From: Oscillospiraceae bacterium
GTDB taxonomy: Bacteria > Bacillota > Clostridia > Oscillospirales > Acutalibacteraceae
Direction of reading: 5' to 3'
NCBI GenBank assembly: GCA_015066175.1
Contig: SVOW01000003.1
Coordinates: 124,001-188,000, forward strand
DNA length: 64,000 nt
In this document: piece after piece, positions 36,274-45,035 of the stretch
Position numbering within the stretch: position 1 is the first letter of the stretch
Layout of the letters: every line of letters begins with the position of its first letter
The notes under the pieces: generated by a model
Told to the model about the DNA's origin: nothing
The model's input: only the letters and a program-made list of their open reading frames with translations
Database searches by the model: none
Position numbers and translations under genes: made by a program

Positions 36274-36448
36274 GAAATAAATCCCTTGCGGGATTTGTGA
36301 AATACGCTTCGCGTGTGAAATATTGCTTCGCAATGTGAAATGCCTGCGGGCGTGAGTGGATTTATTTCATTTCACTTGATGCGTAGCATTAAATTTCACA
36401 ATTCACGAAGTGAATTATTTCACATTTGCCGCAAGGCAAATATTTCAC
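36274..36448. repeat. Array of small hairpins linked by GTGAAAT / ATTTCAC
   Basis: Seven short hairpins, such as AAATCCC-ttgc-GGGATTT, ACGC-ttcg-CGT, ATTGC-ttcg-CAAT, AATTCAC-gaa-GTGAATT and ATTTGCC-gcaa-GGCAAAT, are spaced by GTGAAAT (36297, 36315, 36335) in the left half and ATTTCAC (36369, 36393, 36417, 36442) in the right half. GAAATAAATCC (36274) and GGATTTATTTC (36358) close the left half with an 11-bp stem. No coding capacity. Confidence 0.85.
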
Positions 36449-36456
36449 TGAGTTCA

Positions 36457-36542
36457 AATCGTTAAAAGATTGATAATCGTTAAAATATAGGCATAATCGT
36501 TGATTTTGTGGGGTAATCGTTGAATTATAGGCGGCAATCGTT
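36457..36542 (+). repeat. Five AATCGTT direct repeats with about 20-bp period
   Basis: AATCGTT starts at 36457, 36475, 36495, 36515 and 36536 (steps 18, 20, 20, 21), ending seven bases before the -35 of the lipoprotein promoter. Same-face spacing suggests cooperative binding of a regulator. Confidence 0.75.
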
Positions 36543-36548
36543 AAATTA

Positions 36549-36577
36549 TTGAAAATGAACTTTTTCTATGCTATAAT
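36549..36577 (+). promoter_or_regulatory. Promoter of lipoprotein gene
   Basis: TTGAAA (36549-36554), 17-base spacer, TATAAT (36572-36577), with the AATCGTT array directly upstream. Confidence 0.8.
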
Positions 36578-36609
36578 TATCAAAAAGATAAGTGAACGGA
36601 GGTAAGGAT

Positions 36610-37320
36610 ATGAAAAAAGTATTATGTTTAATCGTCGTAACACTTATACTTTTGTGCGGTTGTTCTCCTACAAAAGAAGATACATTTACAAAAAATGAGA
36701 ATGGGAACATTGTTAGTAATTCGGGAGTTGAGTACACCCTCTTGGCAAACGAAGGATTACTGTACTATTTGGGTGACTTGGACTTTATCGGCAGCATACA
36801 AGGAGAAGAAAAATCATCTCAGCACTCGGGACTTTCGTATAAAACAGGGATGTTTGCTATCAAAGATGCCGATAATGACAACATCCTGATTAGACACGCT
36901 CCCGATAACGAATGGTTTAGTATTTACCGCAAGACCTCGTTGCCATCATTCGACTTTGCTGTAGATAATTGCATTCGATTTGAATTTGTTTCCGGTATAG
37001 GAAATACGGAGAACGATGTAACTCACACAACTTGTGATGAAGGAATCGTCGTAGCATCTGAAATTGCAGAGTTCTTATCCGATGTCCGTTCACAAAAGGA
37101 TCCTCGCGAGGCAGGCTTATATGATCTAATTAAGAAACCGGATGGAATGCTGGAAAACTGTTATGTTTATGGTGTGATCTATGGATTCTTTGAGGAAGAA
37201 TCTAACATAGTAGTCAGAATGGATATAACCTCATATAATGATTTAGCATATTCAGTTTCTATTGAAGGCAAGGATTATGTTTTACCAACAGAATGGCTCC
37301 AAAAGTTAGAAAACAAGTAA
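36610..37320 (+). CDS. Lipoprotein of unknown function
   Basis: Protein of 236 residues with a lipoprotein signal peptide: KKVLCLIVVTLILLCGC, where Cys17 or so in the lipobox LLCGC would be lipidated. The mature part is mixed alpha/beta with no family I recognise. ATG 36610 follows GGAGG. Codon use differs from the neighbours (more TCG, CGC and GAT/AAT-rich text and fewer of the local ACA/GCA runs), which suggests recent transfer together with the MerR gene downstream. The five upstream repeats imply dedicated control. Confidence 0.65.
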   Translation: MKKVLCLIVVTLILLCGCSPTKEDTFTKNENGNIVSNSGVEYTLLANEGLLYYLGDLDFIGSIQGEEKSSQHSGLSYKTGMFAIKDADNDNILIRHAPDNEWFSIYRKTSLPSFDFAVDNCIRFEFVSGIGNTENDVTHTTCDEGIVVASEIAEFLSDVRSQKDPREAGLYDLIKKPDGMLENCYVYGVIYGFFEEESNIVVRMDITSYNDLAYSVSIEGKDYVLPTEWLQKLENK

Positions 37321-37342
37321 TTTAGAGTCGATTTTCGTATTT

Positions 37343-37376
37343 TGCACCCCCTAACCTCAAAAGGGGGTGCATTTGT
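37343..37376 (+). terminator. Terminator of lipoprotein gene
   Basis: TGCACCCCC (37343-37351) pairs with GGGGGTGCA (37363-37371), then TTTG. Confidence 0.75.
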
Positions 37377-37398
37377 ATTAAAATTAGGGTTAGTCTTC

Positions 37399-37443
37399 AA
37401 AAAAAGAAGTAACTTTTGTTTACCAAAAGTTGCTTCTTTTTTT
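37399..37443. terminator. Second strong terminator-like hairpin
   Basis: AAAAAGAAGTAACTTTTG (37401-37418) pairs with CAAAAGTTGCTTCTTTTT (37424-37441), one G-T pair, ending in T-run; symmetrical, so active in both directions. Confidence 0.85.
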
Positions 37444-37445
37444 AT

Positions 37446-37506
37446 CCAAGCCGCAGGCTTGGTATATCATCAGCCAAAGGCTGTAAAACTGTGGTTTGAT
37501 GATATG
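37446..37506. repeat. Small hairpin repeat with ATATCATCA arms
   Basis: CCAAGCC-gca-GGCTTGG is followed by ATATCATCA, the mini hairpin GCC-aaa-GGC, and the complementary arm TGATGATAT. It looks like the GTGAAAT hairpin arrays in style but uses another linker. Confidence 0.55.
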
Positions 37507-37518
37507 CAAGGTTTCGCA

Positions 37519-37574
37519 TTGATTTGTATGCAGAAAAGTGATATAATCTGTTCGAAAATGGGAGTTTTTCGAAC
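37519..37574 (+). promoter_or_regulatory. Promoter with inverted repeat at the start point
   Basis: TTGATT (37519-37524), 17-base spacer, TATAAT (37542-37547), then the inverted repeat GTTCGAAAA (37550-37558) and TTTTCGAAC (37566-37574) right over the expected start. This looks like an operator-controlled promoter upstream of the MerR gene's own promoter. Confidence 0.5.
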
Positions 37575-37601
37575 ATCAATCCATATTTTTTCAAAAGGGT
37601 A

Positions 37602-37632
37602 TTGACTCTCACGCTCCGTCATAGTGTATGCT
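37602..37632 (+). promoter_or_regulatory. MerR-type promoter with 19-bp spacer
   Basis: TTGACT (37602-37607) and TATGCT (37627-37632) are 19 bases apart, and CTCACGC/GTCATAG form a partial dyad in the spacer. This over-long spacer is the hallmark of promoters twisted open by MerR-family activators, so autoregulation is likely. Confidence 0.65.
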
Positions 37633-37652
37633 CTTGTTGTGAGGTGATAAAA

Positions 37653-38381
37653 TTGAAAATGCAGATTAAAGAATTTGCCGATTTTACGGGTGTAAGTGTG
37701 CGCACACTGCATTATTACGATGAAATAGGATTGTTGATGCCAGCCTTTGTTGACAAAACTACAGGCTATCGCTTTTACGACGAAAAATCTTTTCTTCGTA
37801 TGCAAGAGATTCTCTTTTACCGTGAACTTGACTTTTCCTTAAAGACTATTCGCGAGATTTTGTCATCCCCGAATTATGACAAAAGCAAGGCACTGAACGA
37901 GCAAAAACAACTTCTCACACTCAAAAAAGAGCGGTTAGAGCGGTTAATTTCTGCTATTGACGGTGCCGTGAAAGGAGAAAATGTTATGACAGCATTCGAT
38001 AACAGCGAATTTGAAAAATATAAGGCTGAAGCCAGAGAAAAATGGGGCAAAACGGATGCATACAAGGAACATGCTGAACGGACTAAGAACTACTCCAAGC
38101 AGAAGTGGAATGCCCTTGCCGAGGGAATGGACCATATTATGGCAGAGTTCGCACTCTGCATGAGAAAGGACAAAAGTCCTGATTCCACTGAAGCACAAAA
38201 CCTTGTAAAAATCCTGCAGAACCATATCACCGAGAATTACTATCTTTGTACAAACGAAATACTGGCAAGTCTCGGTCAGATGTATGTAGCGGACGAGCGC
38301 TTTACGAACAACATTGATAAGCACGCTGATGGTACTGCTGCGTTTATCTGTGAAGCAATTGCGGTGTATTGCAGTAAGTAA
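37653..38381 (+). CDS. MerR-family regulator with TipAS ligand domain
   Basis: Regulator of 242 residues. The MerR winged helix is clear (QIKEFADFTGVSVRTLHYYD, IGLLMPA, GYRFYDEKSFLRMQEIL), then a dimerisation helix (ALNEQKQLLTLKKERLERLI), then a TipAS-like antibiotic-binding domain (KWGKTDAYKEHAERTKNYSK, TNEILASLGQMYVADERFT). It should activate its own promoter and sense thiopeptide-like or other drugs. TTG 37653 fits best after AGGTG; ATG 37659 is two codons later. Codon use is unlike most neighbours, suggesting acquisition. Confidence 0.88.
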   Translation: MKMQIKEFADFTGVSVRTLHYYDEIGLLMPAFVDKTTGYRFYDEKSFLRMQEILFYRELDFSLKTIREILSSPNYDKSKALNEQKQLLTLKKERLERLISAIDGAVKGENVMTAFDNSEFEKYKAEAREKWGKTDAYKEHAERTKNYSKQKWNALAEGMDHIMAEFALCMRKDKSPDSTEAQNLVKILQNHITENYYLCTNEILASLGQMYVADERFTNNIDKHADGTAAFICEAIAVYCSK

Positions 38382-38438
38382 ATTCCAATTTAGCGAACAG
38401 TACGCTTACGCACCCTTATACTGCTCTTCCGCCAAAAA

Positions 38439-38490
38439 AGAAACCCACAATTGTCTGTTTTGACGACAATGTGGGTTTGTTTTTATTTTT
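38439..38490. terminator. Bidirectional terminator between MerR gene and rarA
   Basis: AAACCCACA-a-TTGTC pairs with GACAATGTGGGTTT; T-runs are found on both sides (TTTTTATTTTTT plus strand, TTTCTTTTTT minus strand). Confidence 0.85.
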
Positions 38491-39751
38491 TACCTTTTAT
38501 TCTGTCCCAATATTCTTTTGCGGCTTGCTCGTTTTTATTTTCGCCTGGGACATAATATTGTTTGTTTTTAAGCACATCGGGAAGATACTGCTGTGAAACC
38601 CAACGGTTAGGATAATCGTGGGGGTATTTGTAAAACTGCCCTTTATTGTTGTTATCTTCGCCGTCAAAATGCTTATTCTGCAATGTTCTTGGTATAGGTC
38701 CTGAATTACCCTGACGCAAATCTTCAGCAGCAATATCATAGGCAATGTGTGCTGAATTTGATTTGGGGCTTGTTGCCACAAGTACAACAGCGTCTGCAAG
38801 GGGAATTCTCGCTTCAGGAAGACCTACCATCAAGGCAGAATCAACTGCTGCTTTTACTATGGGGATTATCATAGGATATGCAAGCCCCACATCTTCGCAG
38901 GCGCAGACTAAAAGTCTTCTGCAGGCAGAGGGCATATCGCCCGCTTCAAGGAGCCTTGCAAGATAGTGAAGTGCAGCATCAGGGTCAGAGCCACGCATAG
39001 ATTTCTGGAAAGCAGAAAGAATATCGTAATGCTCATCACCCTCGCGGTCATATTTCATGGCACTTTTCTGCGTAAGCTCTTTAACGCATTCGAGTGTGAT
39101 TTTTCTTTTGCCGTCTGCAATTCTTGTTGAAAGAACGCTCAATTCAACTGTGTTGACGGCTTTTCTTACATCGCCGCCACAGCCTGAAGAAATCCATTTA
39201 ACCGCGTCTTCTTCAACGTCAAGCTCTTCCTTTAAATATTCTTCGTAAAGCTTATATGCACGCTTTACTGCAGCCTGAATATCATCCGCCTGAACAGATT
39301 TGAATTCAAACACTGTTGAACGGCTTAAAATTGCGTTATAAACGTAGAAATAGGGGTTTTCTGTTGTTGAAGCAATCAGAGTTATTGAACCGTTTTCGAT
39401 GTATTCAAGAAGCGATTGCTGCTGTTTTTTGTTAAAATACTGAATTTCGTCAAGATACAGCACAACTCCGTTAGGGCTCTGGAAAGTATCAAGGCTTGCA
39501 ACGATTTCTTTGATATCAGAAATTGAAGCATTTGTGCCGTTTAATTTGCAGAAACGGCGGTTTGTATTTTTTGCGATAATTTCGGCAAGCGTGGTTTTAC
39601 CTACACCTGACGGACCGTAAAAAATCAGATTGGGAATATTGCCGCTGTCGAGAATATTTCTCAGAGCCTTGCCTTTATCAAGCAGATGGTGCTGGCCTAC
39701 CATATCTTCAATTTTCTGCGGTCTTATCATATCAGCAAGTGGGGAAGACAA
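38483..39751 (-). CDS. rarA: Replication-associated recombination protein A (AAA+ ATPase)
   Basis: RarA/MgsA clamp-loader-like ATPase of 422 residues. Walker A GPSGVGKTT, Walker B LYLDEIQ, sensor ASTTENP, and the C-terminal MgsA region (MRGSDPDAALHYLARLLEAG, PEARIPLADAVVLVA) are intact. It acts at stalled forks. The start is TTG 39751 (SSPLADMIRPQ), six bases after GGAGGTG; an ATG five codons upstream overlaps that site. Last gene of the gltX-glnS transcription unit. Confidence 0.93.
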   Translation of the reverse strand: MSSPLADMIRPQKIEDMVGQHHLLDKGKALRNILDSGNIPNLIFYGPSGVGKTTLAEIIAKNTNRRFCKLNGTNASISDIKEIVASLDTFQSPNGVVLYLDEIQYFNKKQQQSLLEYIENGSITLIASTTENPYFYVYNAILSRSTVFEFKSVQADDIQAAVKRAYKLYEEYLKEELDVEEDAVKWISSGCGGDVRKAVNTVELSVLSTRIADGKRKITLECVKELTQKSAMKYDREGDEHYDILSAFQKSMRGSDPDAALHYLARLLEAGDMPSACRRLLVCACEDVGLAYPMIIPIVKAAVDSALMVGLPEARIPLADAVVLVATSPKSNSAHIAYDIAAEDLRQGNSGPIPRTLQNKHFDGEDNNNKGQFYKYPHDYPNRWVSQQYLPDVLKNKQYYVPGENKNEQAAKEYWDRIKGKK

Positions 39752-39772
39752 AGTAAGCACCTCCATTTACAA

Positions 39773-40807
39773 CTACATCAACGGCAGTGAAGCTACAATT
39801 TCCGTCAGATAGCTTATTGCAACTGAAACAAGTATGGGCATTGCATAGCTTACGCCGCCTTTTGCATAAAGGTAAGTGTAATATGCGCCCTGATTGGGAG
39901 TAATTGTTCTTATTTTCTTAACGCTGTCTTTTATGAAATTAAGATAAAATTCGTTAGCTTTAAATCCTGCAAAAATGCTTAAAAGAAAGGATAAAACACC
40001 AATCACAACAATCATAACAGTTGAAAAAATATCGCTTTGCATACATTGCTTTGCAAGGGCTATAATCTGATTTGCAGTTTCTGTGCTTATTGCACCTGAA
40101 GCAATTTCTTCTGCGTTTGCTACATAAAATTCCAGAAGTTTGCTGAAGCCTTTTTCCATAAAAGCGGAAGAAAAGATGCTTAATGCAAAATTTATGCCGA
40201 TAAGAGCGAAGCCGGGTTTATACATTTTTCTGAAAAGGAACCAGTATCCGCCAAAGAAAAACGCCCAGAAATTGAATTTCGGCTTTCTTTTGCTCACCTT
40301 TGCATCGAGGAAAGTTTTGATATAGCTTTCTTTGCTTTTCTGGATAAAGCAGATTGATTCTTTCACAGAAACAGTTTTTTCCTCGTCGATAAAATCTTCG
40401 TTATCAACAGGCAGACCGTTGATGAAAACGCTGCTTGCACGGGGAGGTTCAAATTGTTGCCTGATTTCGCTGTTGAGCACATTTGCACAGTTTGAGCAGA
40501 TAAGTGCATTCTTTTTGTTTTTAGTGCCGCATTCAGGACATTTGATGAAATCAGAATTGTTTTCCGCTTCATCTCCTTCAAGTTGTCCTTCCCAGGAAGT
40601 TTGTTTAGATGTTTCTGTGGGTTTTGCTGTTTCTTCAGTTTTCTGCCATATGAAGCCTTCGCTGTGCAAGTGTTCATTGGCACATTTTCCAAGCTCAATA
40701 TAGCATTCTCTGTGATGTGGTGTTGCACATTGGGGGCAGACCACAATATCGTCCTCTTCAGTAAAAACTCTGTCGCAGTGAGGACATTTAATATTTTCGT
40801 ATCTCAT
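39773..40807 (-). CDS. RING-finger-like zinc protein with DUF2628 membrane domain
   Basis: Protein of 344 residues. Residues 1-55 hold a Cys/His cluster (CPHCD, CPQCATPHHREC) like the prokaryotic RING finger; a second zinc ribbon follows (CPECG ... CSNCA). The C-terminal half is a membrane domain opened by KPKFNFWAFFFGGYWFLFRKMY, the DUF2628 signature, with about four helices. Function unknown. It sits 21 bases from each neighbour in the gltX-rarA minus-strand unit. Confidence 0.8.
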   Translation of the reverse strand: MRYENIKCPHCDRVFTEEDDIVVCPQCATPHHRECYIELGKCANEHLHSEGFIWQKTEETAKPTETSKQTSWEGQLEGDEAENNSDFIKCPECGTKNKKNALICSNCANVLNSEIRQQFEPPRASSVFINGLPVDNEDFIDEEKTVSVKESICFIQKSKESYIKTFLDAKVSKRKPKFNFWAFFFGGYWFLFRKMYKPGFALIGINFALSIFSSAFMEKGFSKLLEFYVANAEEIASGAISTETANQIIALAKQCMQSDIFSTVMIVVIGVLSFLLSIFAGFKANEFYLNFIKDSVKKIRTITPNQGAYYTYLYAKGGVSYAMPILVSVAISYLTEIVASLPLM

Positions 40808-40828
40808 ACTTTTTACCTGAATATTTTG

Positions 40829-41479
40829 TTATTTTGACTTTATGGGACGTTGCTTTTTCTTATCTTGTTTTTTCTCATCTGAAGTAAGGATGTAAGACAG
40901 ACTCCACAAAATAAGGAATGCAAACATCATTATCATATAAACCCATCCGCCTGAAAGGGTTATTGTGTCGATTTTTACAATCATACTAAGCCAGGAAATG
41001 TTGAAAAGACCTGCTACAGACACCTGACCTGAAACAATCGGTGCCACAAGCTTATCAAAGCTTGATTTGAGAAGAATCAGGGAAATAATGCCTGCTGCAC
41101 CTAAAGCCATCTGTGTTTTCTTTGCGTTTGATACGATTGACACAATTGCTGCTGCAAGAGCAATAACAAGTGTAAGTGCAAAGAAAATAACAACGGGTTT
41201 CACAAGGGGAACAAAGATGTCAAGGTTAGGGTTAGGCTCTTCTCCGCCTGCGAAAATTGTTTTGATATCGATGCCGAAGTCTTTGAATAATGTTAAAATA
41301 TCGTAAATGCTCACATCGTCTGCAGTAAGACCTTTATCGTTGGGTTGACCGCCGATAATGCCTGTAATAAGCTGCCATGGGGGAAGCTCATAAAGCCAAT
41401 GAACTATCGGTGCGAAAAATGCAAGCACAATTACGCCGAGAGATGCAAGGGCACTTACTACTCTGTCGAGAATTTTCAT
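40829..41479 (-). CDS. Hypothetical membrane protein
   Basis: Membrane protein of 216 residues with an N-terminal helix (SALASLGVIVLAFFAPIVHW), an extracytoplasmic loop of about 80 residues, then three or four helices (VVIFFALTLVIALAAAIVSI, MALGAAGIISLILL, WVYMIMMFAFLILWSLSYIL) and a Lys-rich tail (KKQDKKKQRPIKSK). No family recognised. It is 22 bases after glnS and 21 before the DUF2628 gene, so it is part of the same transcript. Confidence 0.7.
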   Translation of the reverse strand: MKILDRVVSALASLGVIVLAFFAPIVHWLYELPPWQLITGIIGGQPNDKGLTADDVSIYDILTLFKDFGIDIKTIFAGGEEPNPNLDIFVPLVKPVVIFFALTLVIALAAAIVSIVSNAKKTQMALGAAGIISLILLKSSFDKLVAPIVSGQVSVAGLFNISWLSMIVKIDTITLSGGWVYMIMMFAFLILWSLSYILTSDEKKQDKKKQRPIKSK

Positions 41480-41501
41480 AAATATAACCTACCTTGAAAA
41501 T

Positions 41502-43184
41502 TTATTTTGCAGGTTTCCATGAGGAGTTAAGTCCTACAGTTCTGTTGATTACAATTTTGTCAGGAGTGCTGTCTTTATCTACACAGAAATAGCCCTGACG
41601 CATAAACTGGAAAGTATCGCCTTCCTTGATATCTTTAAGACCGCCTTCAAGAACGCTGTCTGTAAGAACAACAAGGCTTTCGGGATTAAGATTATCTTTG
41701 AAGCTTCCCTTTGATTCGTCAGAGGGATTTTCTGCATTGAAAAGTCTGTCATAAAGGCGTACTTCTGCTTTGACGCAGTCATCAGCACTTACCCAATGAA
41801 GTGTACCTTTGACCTTTCTGCCGTCAGGAGATTCGCCGCCGCGGCTTTCGGGGTCATAAGTGCAGTGAAGACATGTAACATTGCCGTCTTCGTCTGTTTC
41901 ATAGCTGTTGCAAGTGATGAAATAAGCACTCTTAAGACGAACTTCGTTGCCGGGGAAGAGACGGAAATATTTCTTCACAGGCTCAATCATAAAGTCGTCC
42001 TGTTCAACATAAAGGTTTCTTGAGAAAGTAACCTGTCTTTTGCCGAGTTCAGGTTTATCAGGATTGTTTTCAACCTCGATGATTTCTGTCTGTCCTTCAG
42101 GATAGTTGTCGATAACAACTTTAAGAGGACGGAGCACTGCCATTGCTCTGGGAGCATTCTGGTTGAGGTTGTCTCTTACGCAAGATTCAAGCAGACCGTA
42201 GTCAACAACGCTGTAAGCCTTTGAAACGCCGATTTTACTGCAGAAATCGCGGATTGCTTCTGCAGGATAACCACGTCTTCTCATACCGCTGAGAGTAGCC
42301 ATACGGGGGTCATTCCAACCGCTTACAATGCCTTCGTTTACAAGAGCAAGGCATTTTCTTTTACTTGTAAGTGAATAGTTAAGGTTAAGTCTTGCAAATT
42401 CAATCTGTCTGGGTGCTTCTTCAAGACCTAATTCTTTCAGGAACCAATCATAGAGAGGTCTGTGGTTTTCAAATTCAAGTGAGCAGAGTGAGTGTGTAAC
42501 TTTTTCTGCTGCGTCTGAAAGGGGATGAGCAAAGTCGTACATGGGATATACGCACCATTTGTCACCTGTCTGATGATGTGAAACGTGAGCAATTCTGTAA
42601 ATAACAGGGTCACGCATATTGATGTTAGGAGAAGCCATGTCAATTTTTGCACGGAGAACTCTTGCACCATCGGGGAATTCGCCTGCTGTCATTCTCCTGA
42701 ACAAATCAAGGTTTTCTTCAATTGAACGGTTTCTGTAGGGGCTTTCTTTGCCGGGCTCAGTAAGAGTGCCTCTGTATTCACGCATTTCATCTGCTGTAAG
42801 GTCGCAGACGAATGCTTTACCCATTTCGATAAGCTTTACTGCACATTCATAGATGAAATCAAAATAGCTTGATGCATAGAAGCAATCGTTCCATTTGAAA
42901 CCGAGCCATTCGATATCTTCTTTGATAGCATCAACATATTCCATATCTTCCTTGCTGGGGTTTGTGTCATCAAGGCGGAGATTGCAGATGCCGTTATATT
43001 TTTTTGCAGTTGCAAAGTTTATGCAGATAGCTTTTGCGTGACCGATATGGAGATATCCGTTGGGTTCAGGGGGGAAACGTGTCTGCACGCGTGAATAAAC
43101 GCCGTCTTCAAGGTCTTTATCGATAAAATCATGGATAAAGTTTGAAGGGGCAACTGATTTGTTTTCTTCAATAATTTCTGCCAT
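41502..43184 (-). CDS. glnS: Glutaminyl-tRNA synthetase
   Basis: Class I synthetase of 560 residues: HIGH-type motif in [22 protein letters not shown], and LTSKRKC in place of KMSKS; the two-barrel anticodon-binding C-terminus is complete. It charges tRNA-Gln directly, so this organism need not use the amidotransferase route for Gln. ATG 43184 is ten bases after AAAGGA; a TTG three codons upstream overlaps it. It follows gltX by 18 bases. Confidence 0.95.
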   Translation of the reverse strand: MAEIIEENKSVAPSNFIHDFIDKDLEDGVYSRVQTRFPPEPNGYLHIGHAKAICINFATAKKYNGICNLRLDDTNPSKEDMEYVDAIKEDIEWLGFKWNDCFYASSYFDFIYECAVKLIEMGKAFVCDLTADEMREYRGTLTEPGKESPYRNRSIEENLDLFRRMTAGEFPDGARVLRAKIDMASPNINMRDPVIYRIAHVSHHQTGDKWCVYPMYDFAHPLSDAAEKVTHSLCSLEFENHRPLYDWFLKELGLEEAPRQIEFARLNLNYSLTSKRKCLALVNEGIVSGWNDPRMATLSGMRRRGYPAEAIRDFCSKIGVSKAYSVVDYGLLESCVRDNLNQNAPRAMAVLRPLKVVIDNYPEGQTEIIEVENNPDKPELGKRQVTFSRNLYVEQDDFMIEPVKKYFRLFPGNEVRLKSAYFITCNSYETDEDGNVTCLHCTYDPESRGGESPDGRKVKGTLHWVSADDCVKAEVRLYDRLFNAENPSDESKGSFKDNLNPESLVVLTDSVLEGGLKDIKEGDTFQFMRQGYFCVDKDSTPDKIVINRTVGLNSSWKPAK

Positions 43185-43202
43185 TTTATTCAAGTCCTTT
43201 CA

Positions 43203-44858
43203 TTACAGGCTGTTGATACAGTTATCTATTCTTTCCATTACTCTTTCTTCACCTAAAAGCTGCATAATTGAGTAAAGGTCAGGTGTGTTTTTCCTTGATG
43301 TCATTGCAATTCTGATTACAGTTGAAACATCGCCTACGTGGCCTTTGAAAGCTTCGGGATTTTTCTTATACTCTTTAACATTGGGAGTAAAGCCTAAGCC
43401 CTCGCACATATCTTTGATTCTTGCAAACCACATATCTTTATCGTCTGATTGATTATATGCGTTTTTGTAAGTTTCAAGGATATTTTTTGCATCTTCTTTT
43501 GAAATATTTTCAGGCATTGTGTAGTCAGGAGTATAAATTTCATCGTAGAAATAGCTTACATAATCCTTGACTTCATCAAAGCAGGTGATGTCTTTTCTCG
43601 GTTTGGGAGTTTCTCTGTCGATATTAAGTATTGCAGTGCCGTAAGCAGCATCTTTTGTGAATATCTCGAAAAATTCCTTATCGTATTTTTCAGCCCATTC
43701 TGCAGCGTAAGCGTAAACTTTTTCTGCTTTCATGAGAGAAATGATATTCTTTGAAACGTCGTTGAGCTTCACCATATCAAACAGTGCACCTGAAACGCTC
43801 ATCTTTTTAAGGTTGAAGGGGAATGCTGAAATATCAGCGTCTTTGTTTGTTTTTCTCCAGTCCTCAAAGTTTGAGTTTGCGAGAGTCATAATATATTCAT
43901 TTACGCTTTCTTTCGGATAACCCTTTTCCTGATAGAATGTAACTGCTGCTTCAGGGTCTTTACGTTTTGAAAGCTTTCTCTTGCCGCCGTTTTCTTCTTT
44001 CATAATAGGTGCTACATGAGCGTATTTGGGCACTTTATAGCCACAAACTTTGAAAAGCTGAATGTGCAGGGGGACAGATGAAATCCATTCATCGCCTCTG
44101 ATAACATGAGTAGTTCTCATAAAATGGTCATCTACTGCATGAGCAAAGTGGTATGTGGGAATGCCGTCAGTTTTGAGAAGCACAACATCCTGAATGTTTT
44201 CAGGCATTTCAATTTTGCCCTTGATCATATCGTCAAAAGTTATTCTTTTATCTTCACTGCCGGGAGAACGAAGGCGGAGAGTATAAGTTCTGCCTTCTTC
44301 GATAAGTGCTTTCTGTTGTTCAAAAGTCAGGTCGCGGCATTTTGCCCATTTGCCGTAATAACCTTTATTGTCACATTTTTCTGATTCCTGTTTTTCACGA
44401 AGGTCATTGAGTTCATCTTCTGTGCAGAAGCAGGGGTAAGCCATGCCTTGCTCAACAAGATATTTTGCAACTGTGTGATAAATTTCTTTTCTGTGGCTCT
44501 GGTAGTAAGGGCCGTAATCGCCCTTTTCAACGCCTTCGTCAACAACGCCTTCGTCTGCAATTACATCGAAAGCCTTGAGGCCGCCGAGCATAACTTCGAT
44601 TGCACCTTCAATTTTTCTTTTCTGGTCAGTATCTTCAACTCTTACATAGAAAATACCGTCAGTTGTTTTAGCTGTTTTATATGCAATTGTTCCTGTAAAC
44701 AGATTGCCGAAATGGAGAAATCCTGTGGGGCTGGGGGCAAGTCTTGTAACCCTTACGCCTTCTTTAAGGTTTCTCTGAGGGAATCTTTTTTCCAAATCTT
44801 CCGGTGTTTGTGTCACATCTCCGAAAAGGAGTTCTGCAAGTTTGATGTTATCAGTCAA
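43203..44858 (-). CDS. gltX: Glutamyl-tRNA synthetase
   Basis: Class I synthetase of 551 residues, larger than the usual 470-500. APSPTGFLHFGN carries an HFGN variant of HIGH, VRVEDTDQKR is conserved, and KLSKRKD is the KMSKS motif. The start is TTG 44858, eight bases after GGGAGA. First gene of the gltX-glnS-rarA unit behind a good promoter. Presence of glnS beside it fits a discriminating GluRS. Confidence 0.93.
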   Translation of the reverse strand: MTDNIKLAELLFGDVTQTPEDLEKRFPQRNLKEGVRVTRLAPSPTGFLHFGNLFTGTIAYKTAKTTDGIFYVRVEDTDQKRKIEGAIEVMLGGLKAFDVIADEGVVDEGVEKGDYGPYYQSHRKEIYHTVAKYLVEQGMAYPCFCTEDELNDLREKQESEKCDNKGYYGKWAKCRDLTFEQQKALIEEGRTYTLRLRSPGSEDKRITFDDMIKGKIEMPENIQDVVLLKTDGIPTYHFAHAVDDHFMRTTHVIRGDEWISSVPLHIQLFKVCGYKVPKYAHVAPIMKEENGGKRKLSKRKDPEAAVTFYQEKGYPKESVNEYIMTLANSNFEDWRKTNKDADISAFPFNLKKMSVSGALFDMVKLNDVSKNIISLMKAEKVYAYAAEWAEKYDKEFFEIFTKDAAYGTAILNIDRETPKPRKDITCFDEVKDYVSYFYDEIYTPDYTMPENISKEDAKNILETYKNAYNQSDDKDMWFARIKDMCEGLGFTPNVKEYKKNPEAFKGHVGDVSTVIRIAMTSRKNTPDLYSIMQLLGEERVMERIDNCINSL

Positions 44859-44902
44859 AGGTAATCTCTCCCATTATAATGATGCTATTATAGTTACTAT
44901 AC

Positions 44903-44931
44903 ATTATCGCAGAAAACTGCAATTTTTTCAA
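44903..44931 (-). promoter_or_regulatory. Promoter of gltX operon
   Basis: Minus strand TTGAAA (44931-44926), 17-base spacer, GATAAT (44908-44903). Confidence 0.7.
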
Positions 44932-45035
44932 GAGTAAAACATCAAGTTTTTTGCAAATATATGGGTATTTTTTTGTGGTATATATATAAAGATGAAAACA
45001 GACGCCCACAGGACGACTGTGATAACGGATAATAT

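Noticed and set aside
36274..36542. CRISPR array
   Set aside because: Linkers are 7 bases and switch orientation, inner parts are self-complementary hairpins, and no cas gene is near.
38401..38436. tRNA 3' end (CTTCCGCCA-like text)
   Set aside because: No acceptor partner, T-arm or anticodon arm precedes it; at most a short remnant.
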